This document shows positions 7,586 through 15,343 of a DNA stretch of 32,864 nucleotides, one piece after another; within the stretch, counting starts at the first letter, position 1; the number at the start of each line of letters is the position of its first letter. The stretch spans positions 1 through 32,864 of the forward strand of contig URCY01000014.1 of NCBI GenBank assembly GCA_900546415.1, read 5' to 3'. Below the pieces are notes generated by a model. That model saw nothing but the letters and a program-made list of their open reading frames with translations. It was not told the origin of the DNA and ran no database searches. Both the position numbers and the translations under genes were made by a program. The stretch comes from an uncultured Eubacteriales bacterium (GTDB lineage: Bacteria > Bacillota > Clostridia > Oscillospirales > Oscillospiraceae).

Positions 7586-7744
7586 GGAAGCTCTGATTAA
7601 ATCGCAAGAGCAGTCAGCGAGGAATTTTGTTCCAAATTGAGGTTTGGAAATCGCAGGAATCCTTTACGTATTTCAAAATTTTCAAACCAATCAGTTGGGG
7701 CAAAAGACCCGCTGAGCGCCGCAGCCGATTGATTCAGAGGTTCC
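7586..7744 (-). mobile_element. Complete 159-bp MITE, copy C, inverted
   Basis: Same length as copy B, opposite orientation, with roughly a dozen to fifteen differences by eye. Its start (GGAAGCTCTG) departs from the family terminus GGAACCTCTG by one base. The left flank is CTAG and the right flank CTTAG, compatible with a CTAG duplication that later gained one base. It lies between the IS200 left end and the pnp terminator. Confidence 0.88.
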
Positions 7745-7750
7745 CTTAGG

Positions 7751-7793
7751 AAAACGGGGCTGTAGCAAGCGTTTCGTTTTGCTACAGCCCCGT
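7751..7793 (-). terminator. Intrinsic terminator of pnp
   Basis: A 15-bp stem (ACGGGGCTGTAGCAA and complement) with a 10-base loop, followed on the minus strand by TTTTCC. It lies about 65 bases beyond the pnp stop. MITE copy C begins 7 bases further on. Confidence 0.88.
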
Positions 7794-7856
7794 GCGTTAT
7801 ACACTTGCCCAATGGGGAGAGGCGCGGAGCCGATCGGCGCTGCCTCCCGAACAGGC

Positions 7857-9983
7857 TTACTTTTCGGACTCTGCGATCTCCTTCAGCGCGTCCTTGCGGC
7901 TGAAGTTGGCGCGACCCTTCTCGTCGAAGCCCATGAACTTGACCCACGTCATATCGCCGACGTTGAGCACGTCCTCGACCTTTTCGACGCGGCGGTTCTC
8001 AAGCTTGGAGATGTGAACCATGCCGTCGTGACCCGGAGCGATCTCGACGAAGGCGCCGATCGGCAGGATGCGCACGACCTTGCCGTAGTACAGCGCGCCG
8101 ACCTCGGGCACGAAGCAGATGTCGTCGATCATCTTCTTGGCGGCGTAGCCCGCTGCGGGATCGACCGCCGCGATGAAGACGTTGCCGTCGTCGTCGATGT
8201 CGACCTTGGCGCCGGTGTCGGCGCAGATCTTCTGGATGGTCTTGCCGCCGGAGCCGATGACCTCGCGGATCTTCTCGACCGGGATCTTCATGGAGATCAT
8301 CTTCGGCGCATAGTCCGACACGTCGGGACGCGGCTCGGAGATGCAGGGCAGCATGACCTCGTTGAGGATCTCCAGACGCGCCTTGCGGCAGCGCTCGAGG
8401 GCGTCGGCGATGATCTCCATCGTCAGACCCTTGTTCTTCAGATCCATCTGAATGGCGGTGATGCCCTCGGTCGTGCCGGCGACCTTGAAGTCCATTTCGC
8501 CGTGGAAGTCCTCAACGCCCTGAATGTCGGTGAAGGTTCTCCACTCGCCCGTCTCCTGATCGGAGATCAGGCCGCAGGAGATGCCGGCAACCGGGCGCTT
8601 GATGGGCACGCCGGCGTCCATCAGAGCCAGCGTCGAGCCGCAGATCGAGCCCTGAGAGGTCGAGCCGTTGGACGAGAGCACCTCGGAGACGACGCGGATG
8701 GCATACGGGAACTCCTCGACCGACGGAATCACGGGCAGCAGCGCCTTTTCGGCGAGCGAGCCGTGGCCGATCTCGCGGCGGCTGGTGGAGCGCGCCGCTC
8801 TGGCCTCGCCGGTGGAGAAGGACGGGAAGTTGTAGTGGTGGATATAGCGCTTGGTGTCCTCCTGATAGATCGTGTCGAGCTTCTGCGCGGCGGAGAGGGT
8901 GTTCAGCGTGCAGATGGAGAGCACCTGCGTCTGACCTCTTGCGAACAGACCGGAGCCGTGGACGCGCGGCAGAACGCCGACCTCGGCGTCGAGCGGACGA
9001 ATCTCGTCCATGCCGCGGCCGTCGACGCGCTTGCCGGCCAGCAGCCACTTCTTGACGACCTTCTTCTGCATCTTATAGAGGCAGACGTCGATGTTGACGT
9101 CGAAATCCTCGTATTTGTCGGCGAACTTCTCGGCAAAATCGCGGCGGGCGGCGGTCAGACGCTCCTCGCGGACGTTCTTGTCCGGCGTGTCGAGCGCGTG
9201 CTCGATCTGATCCATGCCGTAGGCGCAGAGGTCGTCGAGCAGGTCGTGGTTGACGGCGGCCTTTTCAAAGGTGAACTTCGGCTTGCCGATCGTCGCAACG
9301 ATCTCGTTGATGAACTTGACGATCTCCATGTTCGTCTCGTGGGCGATGCGGATGGCCTCATAGACGATGGCCTCGGGGGCCTCCTTGGCCTCCGTCTCGA
9401 TCATGACGACCTTCTCAAAGGTCGAGGAGATGCAGACGAAGCAGTCCGACGCATTGCGCTGCTCGGTGGACGGGTTGATGATATATTCGCCGTTCAGGTG
9501 GCAGACGTTGGTCGTGGCGACCGGGCCGTTCCAGGGCACGTCGGAGCAGGCGATGGAGATCGACGCGCCCAGCGAGGCGACGATCTCAACGGGGTTGTCG
9601 TAGTCGTTGGAAAGGACGGTGCAGGTCACGACGACGTCGTTGCGCAGCTCGTCGTCGAAGAGCGGGCGCATCGGGCGGTCGATGATGCGGCTGTTGAGGA
9701 TGCCGCGCTCGGAGGGCTTGCCCTCGCGGCGGTTGAAGCTGCCGGGGATGCGGCCGACGGAATACATCCGCTCCTCAAACTCGATGGTCAGGGGGAAGTA
9801 GTCGATGCCGGGCTTGGGGTCGGGCGAGCAGGTGACGGTGACGAGGACGGTGGTGTCGCCGTAGCGGCAGATGCACTCGGCGTCGGCCAGCTCTGCGACC
9901 TTGCCGGTCTCGACCGTGAAGGGGCGGCCGCCGATGGTCGTCTCGAACACATGGTGGTTCGGATACTGTTTTCTGGTAATCAT
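7857..9983 (-). CDS. pnp: Polyribonucleotide nucleotidyltransferase (PNPase)
   Basis: A 3'-5' phosphorolytic exoribonuclease of 708 residues, the normal length; it acts in the cytoplasm in RNA turnover as a trimer. Two RNase PH domains flank a helical domain. The second RNase PH core shows RVHGSGLFARGQTQVLS and the conserved FHGEMDFKVAGTT. A KH domain follows (KIREVIGSGGKTIQKI, about 570-585), then a C-terminal S1 domain (GALYYGKVVRILPIGAFVE). The ATG at 9983 has a strong AGGAGGTCATT site. It is downstream of rpsO on the same strand, the classical rpsO-pnp pairing, but a terminator lies between them and a long hairpin sits in its leader. Confidence 0.97.
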   Translation of the reverse strand: MITRKQYPNHHVFETTIGGRPFTVETGKVAELADAECICRYGDTTVLVTVTCSPDPKPGIDYFPLTIEFEERMYSVGRIPGSFNRREGKPSERGILNSRIIDRPMRPLFDDELRNDVVVTCTVLSNDYDNPVEIVASLGASISIACSDVPWNGPVATTNVCHLNGEYIINPSTEQRNASDCFVCISSTFEKVVMIETEAKEAPEAIVYEAIRIAHETNMEIVKFINEIVATIGKPKFTFEKAAVNHDLLDDLCAYGMDQIEHALDTPDKNVREERLTAARRDFAEKFADKYEDFDVNIDVCLYKMQKKVVKKWLLAGKRVDGRGMDEIRPLDAEVGVLPRVHGSGLFARGQTQVLSICTLNTLSAAQKLDTIYQEDTKRYIHHYNFPSFSTGEARAARSTSRREIGHGSLAEKALLPVIPSVEEFPYAIRVVSEVLSSNGSTSQGSICGSTLALMDAGVPIKRPVAGISCGLISDQETGEWRTFTDIQGVEDFHGEMDFKVAGTTEGITAIQMDLKNKGLTMEIIADALERCRKARLEILNEVMLPCISEPRPDVSDYAPKMISMKIPVEKIREVIGSGGKTIQKICADTGAKVDIDDDGNVFIAAVDPAAGYAAKKMIDDICFVPEVGALYYGKVVRILPIGAFVEIAPGHDGMVHISKLENRRVEKVEDVLNVGDMTWVKFMGFDEKGRANFSRKDALKEIAESEK

Positions 9984-10014
9984 AATGACCTCCTGTATGA
10001 ATGTTTCGCGGGAG

Positions 10015-10069
10015 GTTTAGCACTTGAAGCTGCCGCCGAATGGGTCGAAGGCACCTTCAACTGCTAAAC
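10015..10069 (-). promoter_or_regulatory. Long stem-loop in the pnp 5' leader
   Basis: GTTTAGCA, TTGAAG and TGCC blocks pair with GGCA, CTTCAA and TGCTAAAC across two single mismatches, giving an 18-bp interrupted stem with a 15-base loop ending about 30 bases upstream of the pnp start. In E. coli a pnp leader duplex is cut by RNase III and then used by PNPase to repress its own synthesis; the analogy here is inference. Confidence 0.6.
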
Positions 10070-10102
10070 GGCGCTCCCGCGCGCGGGGATAAGAGGGAGA
10101 TG

Positions 10103-10146
10103 CGAAAAAAAGAAAAACGGATGACCGCTGCGGGTCACCCGTTTTT
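10103..10146 (-). terminator. Terminator between rpsO and pnp
   Basis: The stem AAAAACGG + TGACC pairs with GGTCA + CCGTTTTT with one A/C mismatch. On the minus strand it is followed by CTTTTTTTCGC. It lies 100 bases after rpsO and should reduce read-through into pnp. No clear separate pnp promoter was found, so pnp may depend on partial read-through. Confidence 0.8.
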
Positions 10147-10245
10147 CGGAAAGCGATGATCCGATCAGCAAGAGCAGGCGGCGGAAAATGCGGCATTTTA
10201 CTTCGCCGGAGGCCGCTTGTGACCGGATCGGCGCTTGCCTACAAA

Positions 10246-10512
10246 TTACTTACGGATGCCCAGCTTTGCAATGATGGAACGGTAGCGGTTGATGTCCTTC
10301 TTTGCAAGATAGTCCAACAAGCTGCGGCGCTTGCCGACCATCATCAGCAGACCGCGGCGGCTGTGGTTGTCGTGCTTGTGCTCACGCAGATGCTCGGTCA
10401 GCTCGTTGATGCGGGCAGTCAGGATGGCGATCTGAACCTCAGGCGAACCGGTGTCGCCCTCGTGGGTCGCGTACTCCGCGATGATCGCGGTCTTCTTTTC
10501 CTTCTGAATCAT
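10246..10512 (-). CDS. rpsO: 30S ribosomal protein S15
   Basis: An 88-residue primary rRNA-binding protein of the small subunit platform, one residue shorter than the common 89. Recognisable segments include HEGDTGSPEVQIAILTARIN and LTEHLREHKHDNHSRRGLL, with the C-terminal YRSIIAKLGIRK. The start follows AAAGGTGG. It is read from its own promoter (10634-10662) through a roughly 115-base leader and is followed by a terminator before pnp. S15 often represses its own translation through a leader structure. Confidence 0.97.
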   Translation of the reverse strand: MIQKEKKTAIIAEYATHEGDTGSPEVQIAILTARINELTEHLREHKHDNHSRRGLLMMVGKRRSLLDYLAKKDINRYRSIIAKLGIRK

Positions 10513-10628
10513 GGGAAATTTCCACCTTTCAAAAATATTCTCCGGGGGCTAAGTCTGGGTGGTGGCGTGCTTTTTGCAAAGCGTTCTCCCGAAACTGAGC
10601 CTCGGACCTCGCCGGCAGGTCGCCAGCT
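10513..10628 (-). promoter_or_regulatory. rpsO 5' leader, possible S15 autoregulatory RNA
   Basis: The leader runs about 115 bases from the predicted transcription start to the ATG. It contains GACCT-GCCGGCG-AGGTC as a hairpin near the 5' end and a GC-rich middle. Several unrelated S15-binding leader architectures are known in bacteria; none could be matched by eye, so the assignment rests on position only. Confidence 0.35.
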
Positions 10629-10633
10629 AACTT

Positions 10634-10662
10634 ATGATACCATATTATTGACACAAAGTAAA
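10634..10662 (-). promoter_or_regulatory. rpsO promoter
   Basis: On the minus strand, TTTACT and TATCAT are separated by 17 bases, with an extended -10 (TGG before TATCAT). Confidence 0.75.
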
Positions 10663-10669
10663 GGTTTTT

Positions 10670-10695
10670 TTCGGAAAACCCGCAAAAATTTGCGG
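10670..10695 (-). terminator. Terminator of the lipoprotein gene
   Basis: CCGCAA/TTGCGG with a four-base loop, followed on the minus strand by GGTTTTCCG. It touches the stop codon and directly precedes the rpsO -35 box, separating the two units. Confidence 0.6.
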
Positions 10696-10697
10696 CC

Positions 10698-11972
10698 TCA
10701 GTCCTCCATGAACAGATTGCAGATCACGGCGCTGTTCAGACGCGCGCCCAGACTGTCGGTCACGGGCACGGAGGTGTCGACCGGCGTTTTCTGCGCCTCG
10801 TAGGTGCTCTCCGTCGGGCAGAGATAGAGCATCAGGCCGTCGAAGTCCTCCGGCACCTCGATATAAATGTCGGCGGTGCAGCGCGCGTTGCGGTCGCTGC
10901 GGGTCTTGTTGCTCCAGGTCATGTCGACCTCGGCATAGACCGTCGTGTTCGAGCCGTTCCAGGCCATCTGCCAGCTGTTCTCGGCATAGCCCTTCCGGTT
11001 CGGCTCGCCGATGATGTAGTGCTGCCCGGTATAGGCGTTGAACAGACCGTAGGAGAAGCCGCGCTCGGGGTCGTCGTCGACCGTCTTGACGCCGCCCTCG
11101 ATCAGATAGTCCACCGTGACGCGCACCTTCAGCTTCAGCAGTCCGCTCCTGTGACGCGTGCGCTTTTCCTCGATCTCCACGCGCACCGGCATCTGATGAT
11201 AGCCGTCGGCCTCGGAATAGACGTAGCCGCCGTTTTTCAGCATCACCGGGTCGTCGTCGAGCGTGTAGTTCGCCTCAATGCCGTTGAGGTCGATGTAGCT
11301 CTGCGGATTCTCGTCCGAGCTGTGCATGGTATGCACGCCGTTGTCCGTCAGGTTGCCCTCGCTGTCGAAATAGACCATCGTGTAGAGGTCCTTTTCCTCC
11401 TCGTCGTCCTCGTCCTCCGGCGGCGTGATCTCATAGAGATAGGCCACGCCGTCCTGATATTCAAAGCGCCCCGTGGCCTCGACCTTGCCGCTCGAGAGCA
11501 CGGCCTTCCATTGCTTCGACTCGTCGAGGGTCAGGAATTTGGTCGAATCGTCATATTCCCAGTTGCCGTAAAAATCCGACTCGCTGTACTCCGGGACGTA
11601 TTCCGGCATCTGCGCGGCCGAGAGGCTGCCGCCGTCGCTGTCGGTCATGCTCTTTGCGTCGGTGAGCTGAAAACTGCGCACGAAGCTGCCCTGGTTATAA
11701 AGGCTCAGGCCGTCCAGCTCGGAGAACGTGCTCGTGCCCGAGGCCGTCACCGAGCCCGTGCCGTCCGTCTCCTCCCACGTCCCGTCGGAATAGACCGTCA
11801 GATAGAGGTCATAGTCGTTGTATTTCCAGCTTCCGACATAATCCTCCTTGACAAATTCGGCCTTCTCGCCGAGGCCGTTGCCGTCCGTCGCCGCTGCCGT
11901 CTCCTGCTTGCCGCAGGCGGCCAGCAGCAGGCAGAGCGCCGCCAGCAGCAGCGCCAAGATCCGTTTGGTCAT
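10698..11972 (-). CDS. Secreted lipoprotein of unknown function
   Basis: A 424-residue protein with a lipoprotein signal peptide: MTKRILALLLAALCLLLAAC, lipobox LAAC with Cys20. The mature part is acidic and carries at least two related lipocalin-like or beta-rich modules, each with a G-W/N-W core (YVGSWKYNDYDLYLTVYSDG around 45-64 and FYGNWEYDDSTKFLTLDE around 138-155). An Asp/Glu-rich stretch (EDEDDEEEKD, about 192-201) follows. The C-terminal 170 residues have no family I recognise. The start follows AAGGAGAAATCG. It has its own strong promoter and a terminator, so it is monocistronic. It is presumably anchored on the outer face of the membrane. Confidence 0.85.
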   Translation of the reverse strand: MTKRILALLLAALCLLLAACGKQETAAATDGNGLGEKAEFVKEDYVGSWKYNDYDLYLTVYSDGTWEETDGTGSVTASGTSTFSELDGLSLYNQGSFVRSFQLTDAKSMTDSDGGSLSAAQMPEYVPEYSESDFYGNWEYDDSTKFLTLDESKQWKAVLSSGKVEATGRFEYQDGVAYLYEITPPEDEDDEEEKDLYTMVYFDSEGNLTDNGVHTMHSSDENPQSYIDLNGIEANYTLDDDPVMLKNGGYVYSEADGYHQMPVRVEIEEKRTRHRSGLLKLKVRVTVDYLIEGGVKTVDDDPERGFSYGLFNAYTGQHYIIGEPNRKGYAENSWQMAWNGSNTTVYAEVDMTWSNKTRSDRNARCTADIYIEVPEDFDGLMLYLCPTESTYEAQKTPVDTSVPVTDSLGARLNSAVICNLFMED

Positions 11973-11999
11973 ATCGATTTCTCCTTCTGCTCGCGTCGG

Positions 12000-12044
12000 G
12001 GGAAGCTCCGACGTCCGCCGACGGGGATCGATTCGGAGTTTCCC
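12000..12044 (-). promoter_or_regulatory. 5'-terminal stem in the lipoprotein mRNA leader
   Basis: GGGAA-A-CTCCGA pairs with TCGGAG-C-TTCCC with one mismatch, starting about 5 bases after the predicted transcription start. A 5'-end hairpin of this kind usually protects mRNA; that role is inferred. Confidence 0.45.
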
Positions 12045-12055
12045 GTATTTTCTCC

Positions 12056-12084
12056 ATTATACGCGATTCCGCTTTTTTCGTCAA
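12056..12084 (-). promoter_or_regulatory. Promoter of the lipoprotein gene
   Basis: On the minus strand, TTGACG and TATAAT are separated by 17 bases, 11 of 12 consensus positions. It is divergent from the promoter at 12099-12127, only 15 bases away, so one regulator could affect both. Confidence 0.88.
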
Positions 12085-12098
12085 GCCCGGCGCGGCGC

Positions 12099-12127
12099 TT
12101 GCAATTGCGCCCGGTGTATGTTATACT
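12099..12127 (+). promoter_or_regulatory. Promoter of the small-multidrug-export-family gene
   Basis: TTGCAA and TATACT are separated by 17 bases, with an extended -10 (TGT before TATACT). Confidence 0.75.
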
Positions 12128-12164
12128 TAATAATATCCTGTATTTTTGAGGAGAACGGAAGCCG

Positions 12165-12638
12165 ATGAGCTATTTGATGAAGATTCTGACGACCTTCGCC
12201 ATGTCCATGGTGCCGGTGGTGGAGCTGCGCGGCGGCATCCCCTACGGCCTGAGTCAGGGGCTGGAATGGCCGCTGGTCTATCTGATCGCCGTGGTCGGCA
12301 ACCTCCTGCCGATCCCGTTCATCCTGCTGTTTGTGCGCCGCATTCTGCAATGGATGAAGCGCTATGAGCGCCTCGGGCGCATTGCCGGGCGTCTGGAGGC
12401 GCGCGCCGCCAAGCGCAGCGACCGCGTGCGCAGGAGCGAGGTCATCGGCCTGTGTATGTTCGTGGCCATTCCGCTGCCCGGGACGGGCGCGTGGACGGGC
12501 GCGCTGATCGCGGCGCTGATGAATATGCGGCTGAAAAAGGCGCTGCCGTCCATCACCGTGGGCGTCCTGATCGCCGGAGCGATCGTCACGGCCGTGATCC
12601 GTCTCGGCATCCATGCGCTGAATTTTCTGGTCGGTTAA
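12165..12638 (+). CDS. Small multidrug export protein family membrane protein (COG2426)
   Basis: A 157-residue integral membrane protein. It has the family hallmarks: an N-terminal helix with MVPVVELRGGIPYG (about 15-28) and a second conserved segment AIPLPGTGAWTGALIAAL (about 103-120), with four or so hydrophobic segments and a basic cytoplasmic loop (RRILQWMKRYERLGR and following). The family name comes from annotation tradition; transport of drugs is not established. The start follows GAGGAGAACGG. It is monocistronic, divergent from the lipoprotein and convergent with gtrA. Confidence 0.85.
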   Translation: MSYLMKILTTFAMSMVPVVELRGGIPYGLSQGLEWPLVYLIAVVGNLLPIPFILLFVRRILQWMKRYERLGRIAGRLEARAAKRSDRVRRSEVIGLCMFVAIPLPGTGAWTGALIAALMNMRLKKALPSITVGVLIAGAIVTAVIRLGIHALNFLVG

Positions 12639-12672
12639 GACCCGTCCGGCTTCAACCGCCTGATTTGCCGGA

Positions 12673-12712
12673 AAAAGCGACCCCCGATCCGATTTCGGAT
12701 CGGGGGTCGCTG
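12673..12712 (-). terminator. Strong terminator between convergent genes
   Basis: A 15-bp perfect stem (GCGACCCCCGATCCG and complement) with an ATTT loop. On the minus strand it is followed by TTTTTCC, so it is mainly the gtrA terminator; it may also slow polymerase from the plus strand. Confidence 0.88.
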
Positions 12713-12739
12713 CGTCCTGCGCGGCCTCTGCGCGCCGGG

Positions 12740-13276
12740 TCAATGCTGCTCGCCGTGCTGCTCCGCACCCGCGCCGACGGCCGCCGGCTGCTTTTCCTCC
12801 GGGGCATCCGCCGCTCTGCGGTGATGCTCCATGTGCTTATTGAACACGAAAAAGCGCTGGCCGAAGTAATTGATAAGCGCATAGGAGATCGACCCGATCG
12901 TCATCTTGCAGTTGCCCTCGATGTTGTCCTGCCCGCCGAAGGAAAATAGCTTCAGCAGCTTTTCCGAGCGCAGCACCAGCTTTGCCAGCAGCGGCGAGAT
13001 GATATAATACGTCAGAACGTAGCAGACAATGACCTCCGCAATGAAGCGCAGGAGCTGCTGCCCGGTCGACATGTTGTCACGAAACAGGATGTACTTGCAT
13101 GAAAGATACCAGATCACGCTGCCCAGACCGTAGTTCACGAGCGGCGCGAGATGCTCGCTCAGCCCGCAGAGGTTGAACAGCAGGAACATGATCCCCGTGC
13201 AGACGATGAAATTCAGAATGCCGATTATCAGATAGTAGACCATCGTGCGGTCCACGATCCGGCTCAATTTTTTCAT
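12740..13276 (-). CDS. GtrA-family membrane protein
   Basis: A 178-residue protein with four predicted membrane helices of the GtrA family (about residues 15-130). Family members are linked to flipping or transferring lipid-linked sugars for cell-surface polysaccharides. Visible markers are YLIIGILNFIVCTGIMFLL, NYGLGSVIWYLSCKYILF and the late INYFGQRFFVFNK. The last 25 residues form a His/Ala/Glu-rich hydrophilic tail (HHRRAADAPEEKQ) beyond the usual family end. The start at 13276 follows GGAGAAGC; the frame is open upstream but that part overlaps the predicted promoter. Confidence 0.85.
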   Translation of the reverse strand: MKKLSRIVDRTMVYYLIIGILNFIVCTGIMFLLFNLCGLSEHLAPLVNYGLGSVIWYLSCKYILFRDNMSTGQQLLRFIAEVIVCYVLTYYIISPLLAKLVLRSEKLLKLFSFGGQDNIEGNCKMTIGSISYALINYFGQRFFVFNKHMEHHRRAADAPEEKQPAAVGAGAEQHGEQH

Positions 13277-13310
13277 ATGCTTCTCCGATTTACAAAAGAC
13301 GTTCCGAACC

Positions 13311-13339
13311 ATTATAGCGGATACCGACCGAAAAAGCAA
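13311..13339 (-). promoter_or_regulatory. gtrA-family gene promoter
   Basis: On the minus strand, TTGCTT and TATAAT are separated by 17 bases. It lies between the ktrA stop and the GtrA start, so this gene is transcribed apart from the ktr operon. Confidence 0.75.
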
Positions 13340-13348
13340 GTGCCGATG

Positions 13349-13999
13349 TCATGCACGCGCCGCCAGCTTGAACACCTCGTTGCTGCGGCCGAGCACGATG
13401 ACGTGATCTCCGGCGCTGAAGCGATCCTCCGCCGAGGGGTTCGGATTCAGGCGCTCGCCGGTCTTGAGCGCGAGGATGTTGATGCGGTATTTCCGGCGCA
13501 GATCCAGCTCGGCCAGAGAGTGCCCCACCCACGCGGCGGGCACGGCGATCTCATAAATGGAGTATTCCTCAGTCAGCGGAACGAAATCAAAAATATTATT
13601 CGCGTTGTGACGCACGGCAAGCTTCTCGGCGATCTCGACCTCGGGATAGACCACCTCGTCCGCGCCGATCTTGTGCAGCAGGTCAGCCTGAATGTCTTGA
13701 CTCGCCTTGGCCACGATGCAGCGCGCGCCGTGCTTCTTCAGCAGACTCGTGATGACCAGGGAGGATTGAAAATCCTCGCCGATCGTGACAAAGCAGATAT
13801 CGAAATTCGACACGCCCAGCGACACGATCACGGCCTCGTTCGTGCAGTCGCAGATGCTCGAGTCGGTGAAGCGTTCGCTCATGCCCTCGACGATGGTGCG
13901 GTTGTGGTCGACGATCATCACGTCGTTGCCGAGCTGCATCATTTTTCCGGCGAGGTGACGCCCCATGCGCCCCATGCCGATGATCAAAACAGATTTCAT
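13349..13999 (-). CDS. ktrA: KtrA/TrkA-type potassium channel regulatory subunit
   Basis: A cytoplasmic RCK protein of 216 residues that gates the KtrB channel in response to nucleotides. The N-terminal Rossmann fold shows IIGMGRMGRHLA (about 6-17) and the acidic end of strand two (VDHNRTIVEGM). The C-terminal RCK_C domain (about 140-216) binds ligands such as c-di-AMP in related proteins. The start follows CCGGAGGAACGCC. It is 15 bases after ktrB, same strand, so the pair is an operon. KtrA and TrkA cannot be told apart beyond length; the single RCK unit favours the Ktr type. Confidence 0.92.
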   Translation of the reverse strand: MKSVLIIGMGRMGRHLAGKMMQLGNDVMIVDHNRTIVEGMSERFTDSSICDCTNEAVIVSLGVSNFDICFVTIGEDFQSSLVITSLLKKHGARCIVAKASQDIQADLLHKIGADEVVYPEVEIAEKLAVRHNANNIFDFVPLTEEYSIYEIAVPAAWVGHSLAELDLRRKYRINILALKTGERLNPNPSAEDRFSAGDHVIVLGRSNEVFKLAARA

Positions 14000-14014
14000 A
14001 TGGCGTTCCTCCGG

Positions 14015-15343
14015 TTATCCAATCAGTAGCTTGCCGCTCGGGCGATCGAGCGGGGGGTCGCTGCGCCGCTGCGCAAACAGCAGCACGAAGGTCAGTCCGC
14101 CGATACGCCCGGCGTACATCAGCAAGATTAAGATGATGTGGCTCGGCGCGGAGAGCGCCGGCGTCACACCGAGCGACAGGCCGACCGTCGCAATGGCCGA
14201 GTTGACCTCGAACATCGCCGCCTTGAGCGAGACGGGGTCGAGGCAGCAGATCGCCAAAATCGCCGCCGTCGACATGCTCAGATAGGTCAGCAGGATCGAG
14301 CTTGCCTGCCGGATCGTGTCGCGGTCGATGCTGTAGCGGAAAGCGTGGACGCGCGTGCTCCCGCGCCCGGATGCGAACGTGCTCAGCAGCAGCACGGCCG
14401 CCGTCGTGGTTTTGATGCCGCCGGCCGTCGAGCCGGGGCTGCCGCCGATCAGCATCAGCACGTTCGTCAGCAGGTTGCCGGATTCCGACAGCTGCGCCAT
14501 GTCGACCGTGTTGAAGCCGGCCGTGCGCGGCGTCACGGCAAGAAAGAGCGCCGACAGTGCCTTTTCTCCGGGACGCAGCCCGGCCAGCGCCGCGTTGCGC
14601 TCGAAGAGCAGGAACAGCAGCCAGCCGCCGCCGAGCAGGATGCCCGTGACGGTCAGAACCAGCCGCGTGTGCAGCTGCAATTTGGAAAAGCGGAAGCGGC
14701 AGTGCACCAGATCGCGCCAGACCACAAAGCCCAGACCGCCGATCACGATCAGCGCCGAGATCGTCAGCGTGACGAGCGGGTCGCCCGCGTAGGCCGTCAG
14801 CGACGAGAACGGCGCCCGCGCGCCCATCAGGTCGAAGCCCGCGTTGCAGAACGCCGAGATCGCGTGAAACAGCGCGAAATAGATCCCGCGCCCCCAGCCG
14901 AATTCCGGAATGAAGCGGATGCACAGCAGCGCCGCGCCCGTCAGCTCAAAGGCGAACGAAAACGGCACGACGTGCCGGATCAGCGGGCCGATGCCGGAGA
15001 AGGTGATGCTTCCTGCCGACTGCATCAGCACCTTGCGGTCGTAAAGCCCCAGCTTTTTGCCCAGCGCGAAGGAGACGAGCGTGATCACGGTCATGAAGCC
15101 GAGGCCGCCGAGCTGGATCAGCAGCAGGATCACGACCTGCCCGAAGGTCGTCCAGCCGGTGAAGGTGTCCCGGACGATCAGTCCGGTCACGCAGGTCGCG
15201 CTCGTCGAGGTGAACAGCGCGTCGAGAAAGCTCGCGCCGTCCGGCGAGGCGATCGGCAGCGTCAGCAGTCCTGCTCCGACCAGAATGACCGCGAGAAAGC
15301 CCAGCGCGATCAGCCGCGCAGGGGAGAGACGTATTTTTTTCAT
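14015..15343 (-). CDS. ktrB: KtrB/TrkH-type potassium translocating subunit
   Basis: A 442-residue membrane protein with the four-repeat channel architecture of the Ktr/Trk/HKT superfamily. The four filter regions are visible: TSATCVTGL (about 48-56), AFCNAGFDL (about 163-171), TPRTAGFNT (about 271-279) and ATVGLSLG (about 387-394). It takes up K+ with the KtrA partner. The start follows AAGGATGC. It is preceded by a roughly 300-base structured leader with its own promoter, indicating RNA-level control. Confidence 0.93.
   Translation of the reverse strand: MKKIRLSPARLIALGFLAVILVGAGLLTLPIASPDGASFLDALFTSTSATCVTGLIVRDTFTGWTTFGQVVILLLIQLGGLGFMTVITLVSFALGKKLGLYDRKVLMQSAGSITFSGIGPLIRHVVPFSFAFELTGAALLCIRFIPEFGWGRGIYFALFHAISAFCNAGFDLMGARAPFSSLTAYAGDPLVTLTISALIVIGGLGFVVWRDLVHCRFRFSKLQLHTRLVLTVTGILLGGGWLLFLLFERNAALAGLRPGEKALSALFLAVTPRTAGFNTVDMAQLSESGNLLTNVLMLIGGSPGSTAGGIKTTTAAVLLLSTFASGRGSTRVHAFRYSIDRDTIRQASSILLTYLSMSTAAILAICCLDPVSLKAAMFEVNSAIATVGLSLGVTPALSAPSHIILILLMYAGRIGGLTFVLLFAQRRSDPPLDRPSGKLLIG

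Noticed and set aside
7052..7744. CRISPR array
   Set aside because: The repeats are 159 bp, in opposite orientations and with transposon-like ends and target duplications; no short regularly spaced repeats occur anywhere in the window.
7779..10067. 762-codon open frame opposite pnp
   Set aside because: An antisense shadow of a highly conserved gene; the composition (DLGVGRAGDGDED style) is typical of reading GC-rich codons backwards.
11019..12149. 376-codon open frame opposite the lipoprotein gene
   Set aside because: The lipoprotein has a lipobox, promoter and ribosome-binding site; the opposite frame has none and runs through both promoters.
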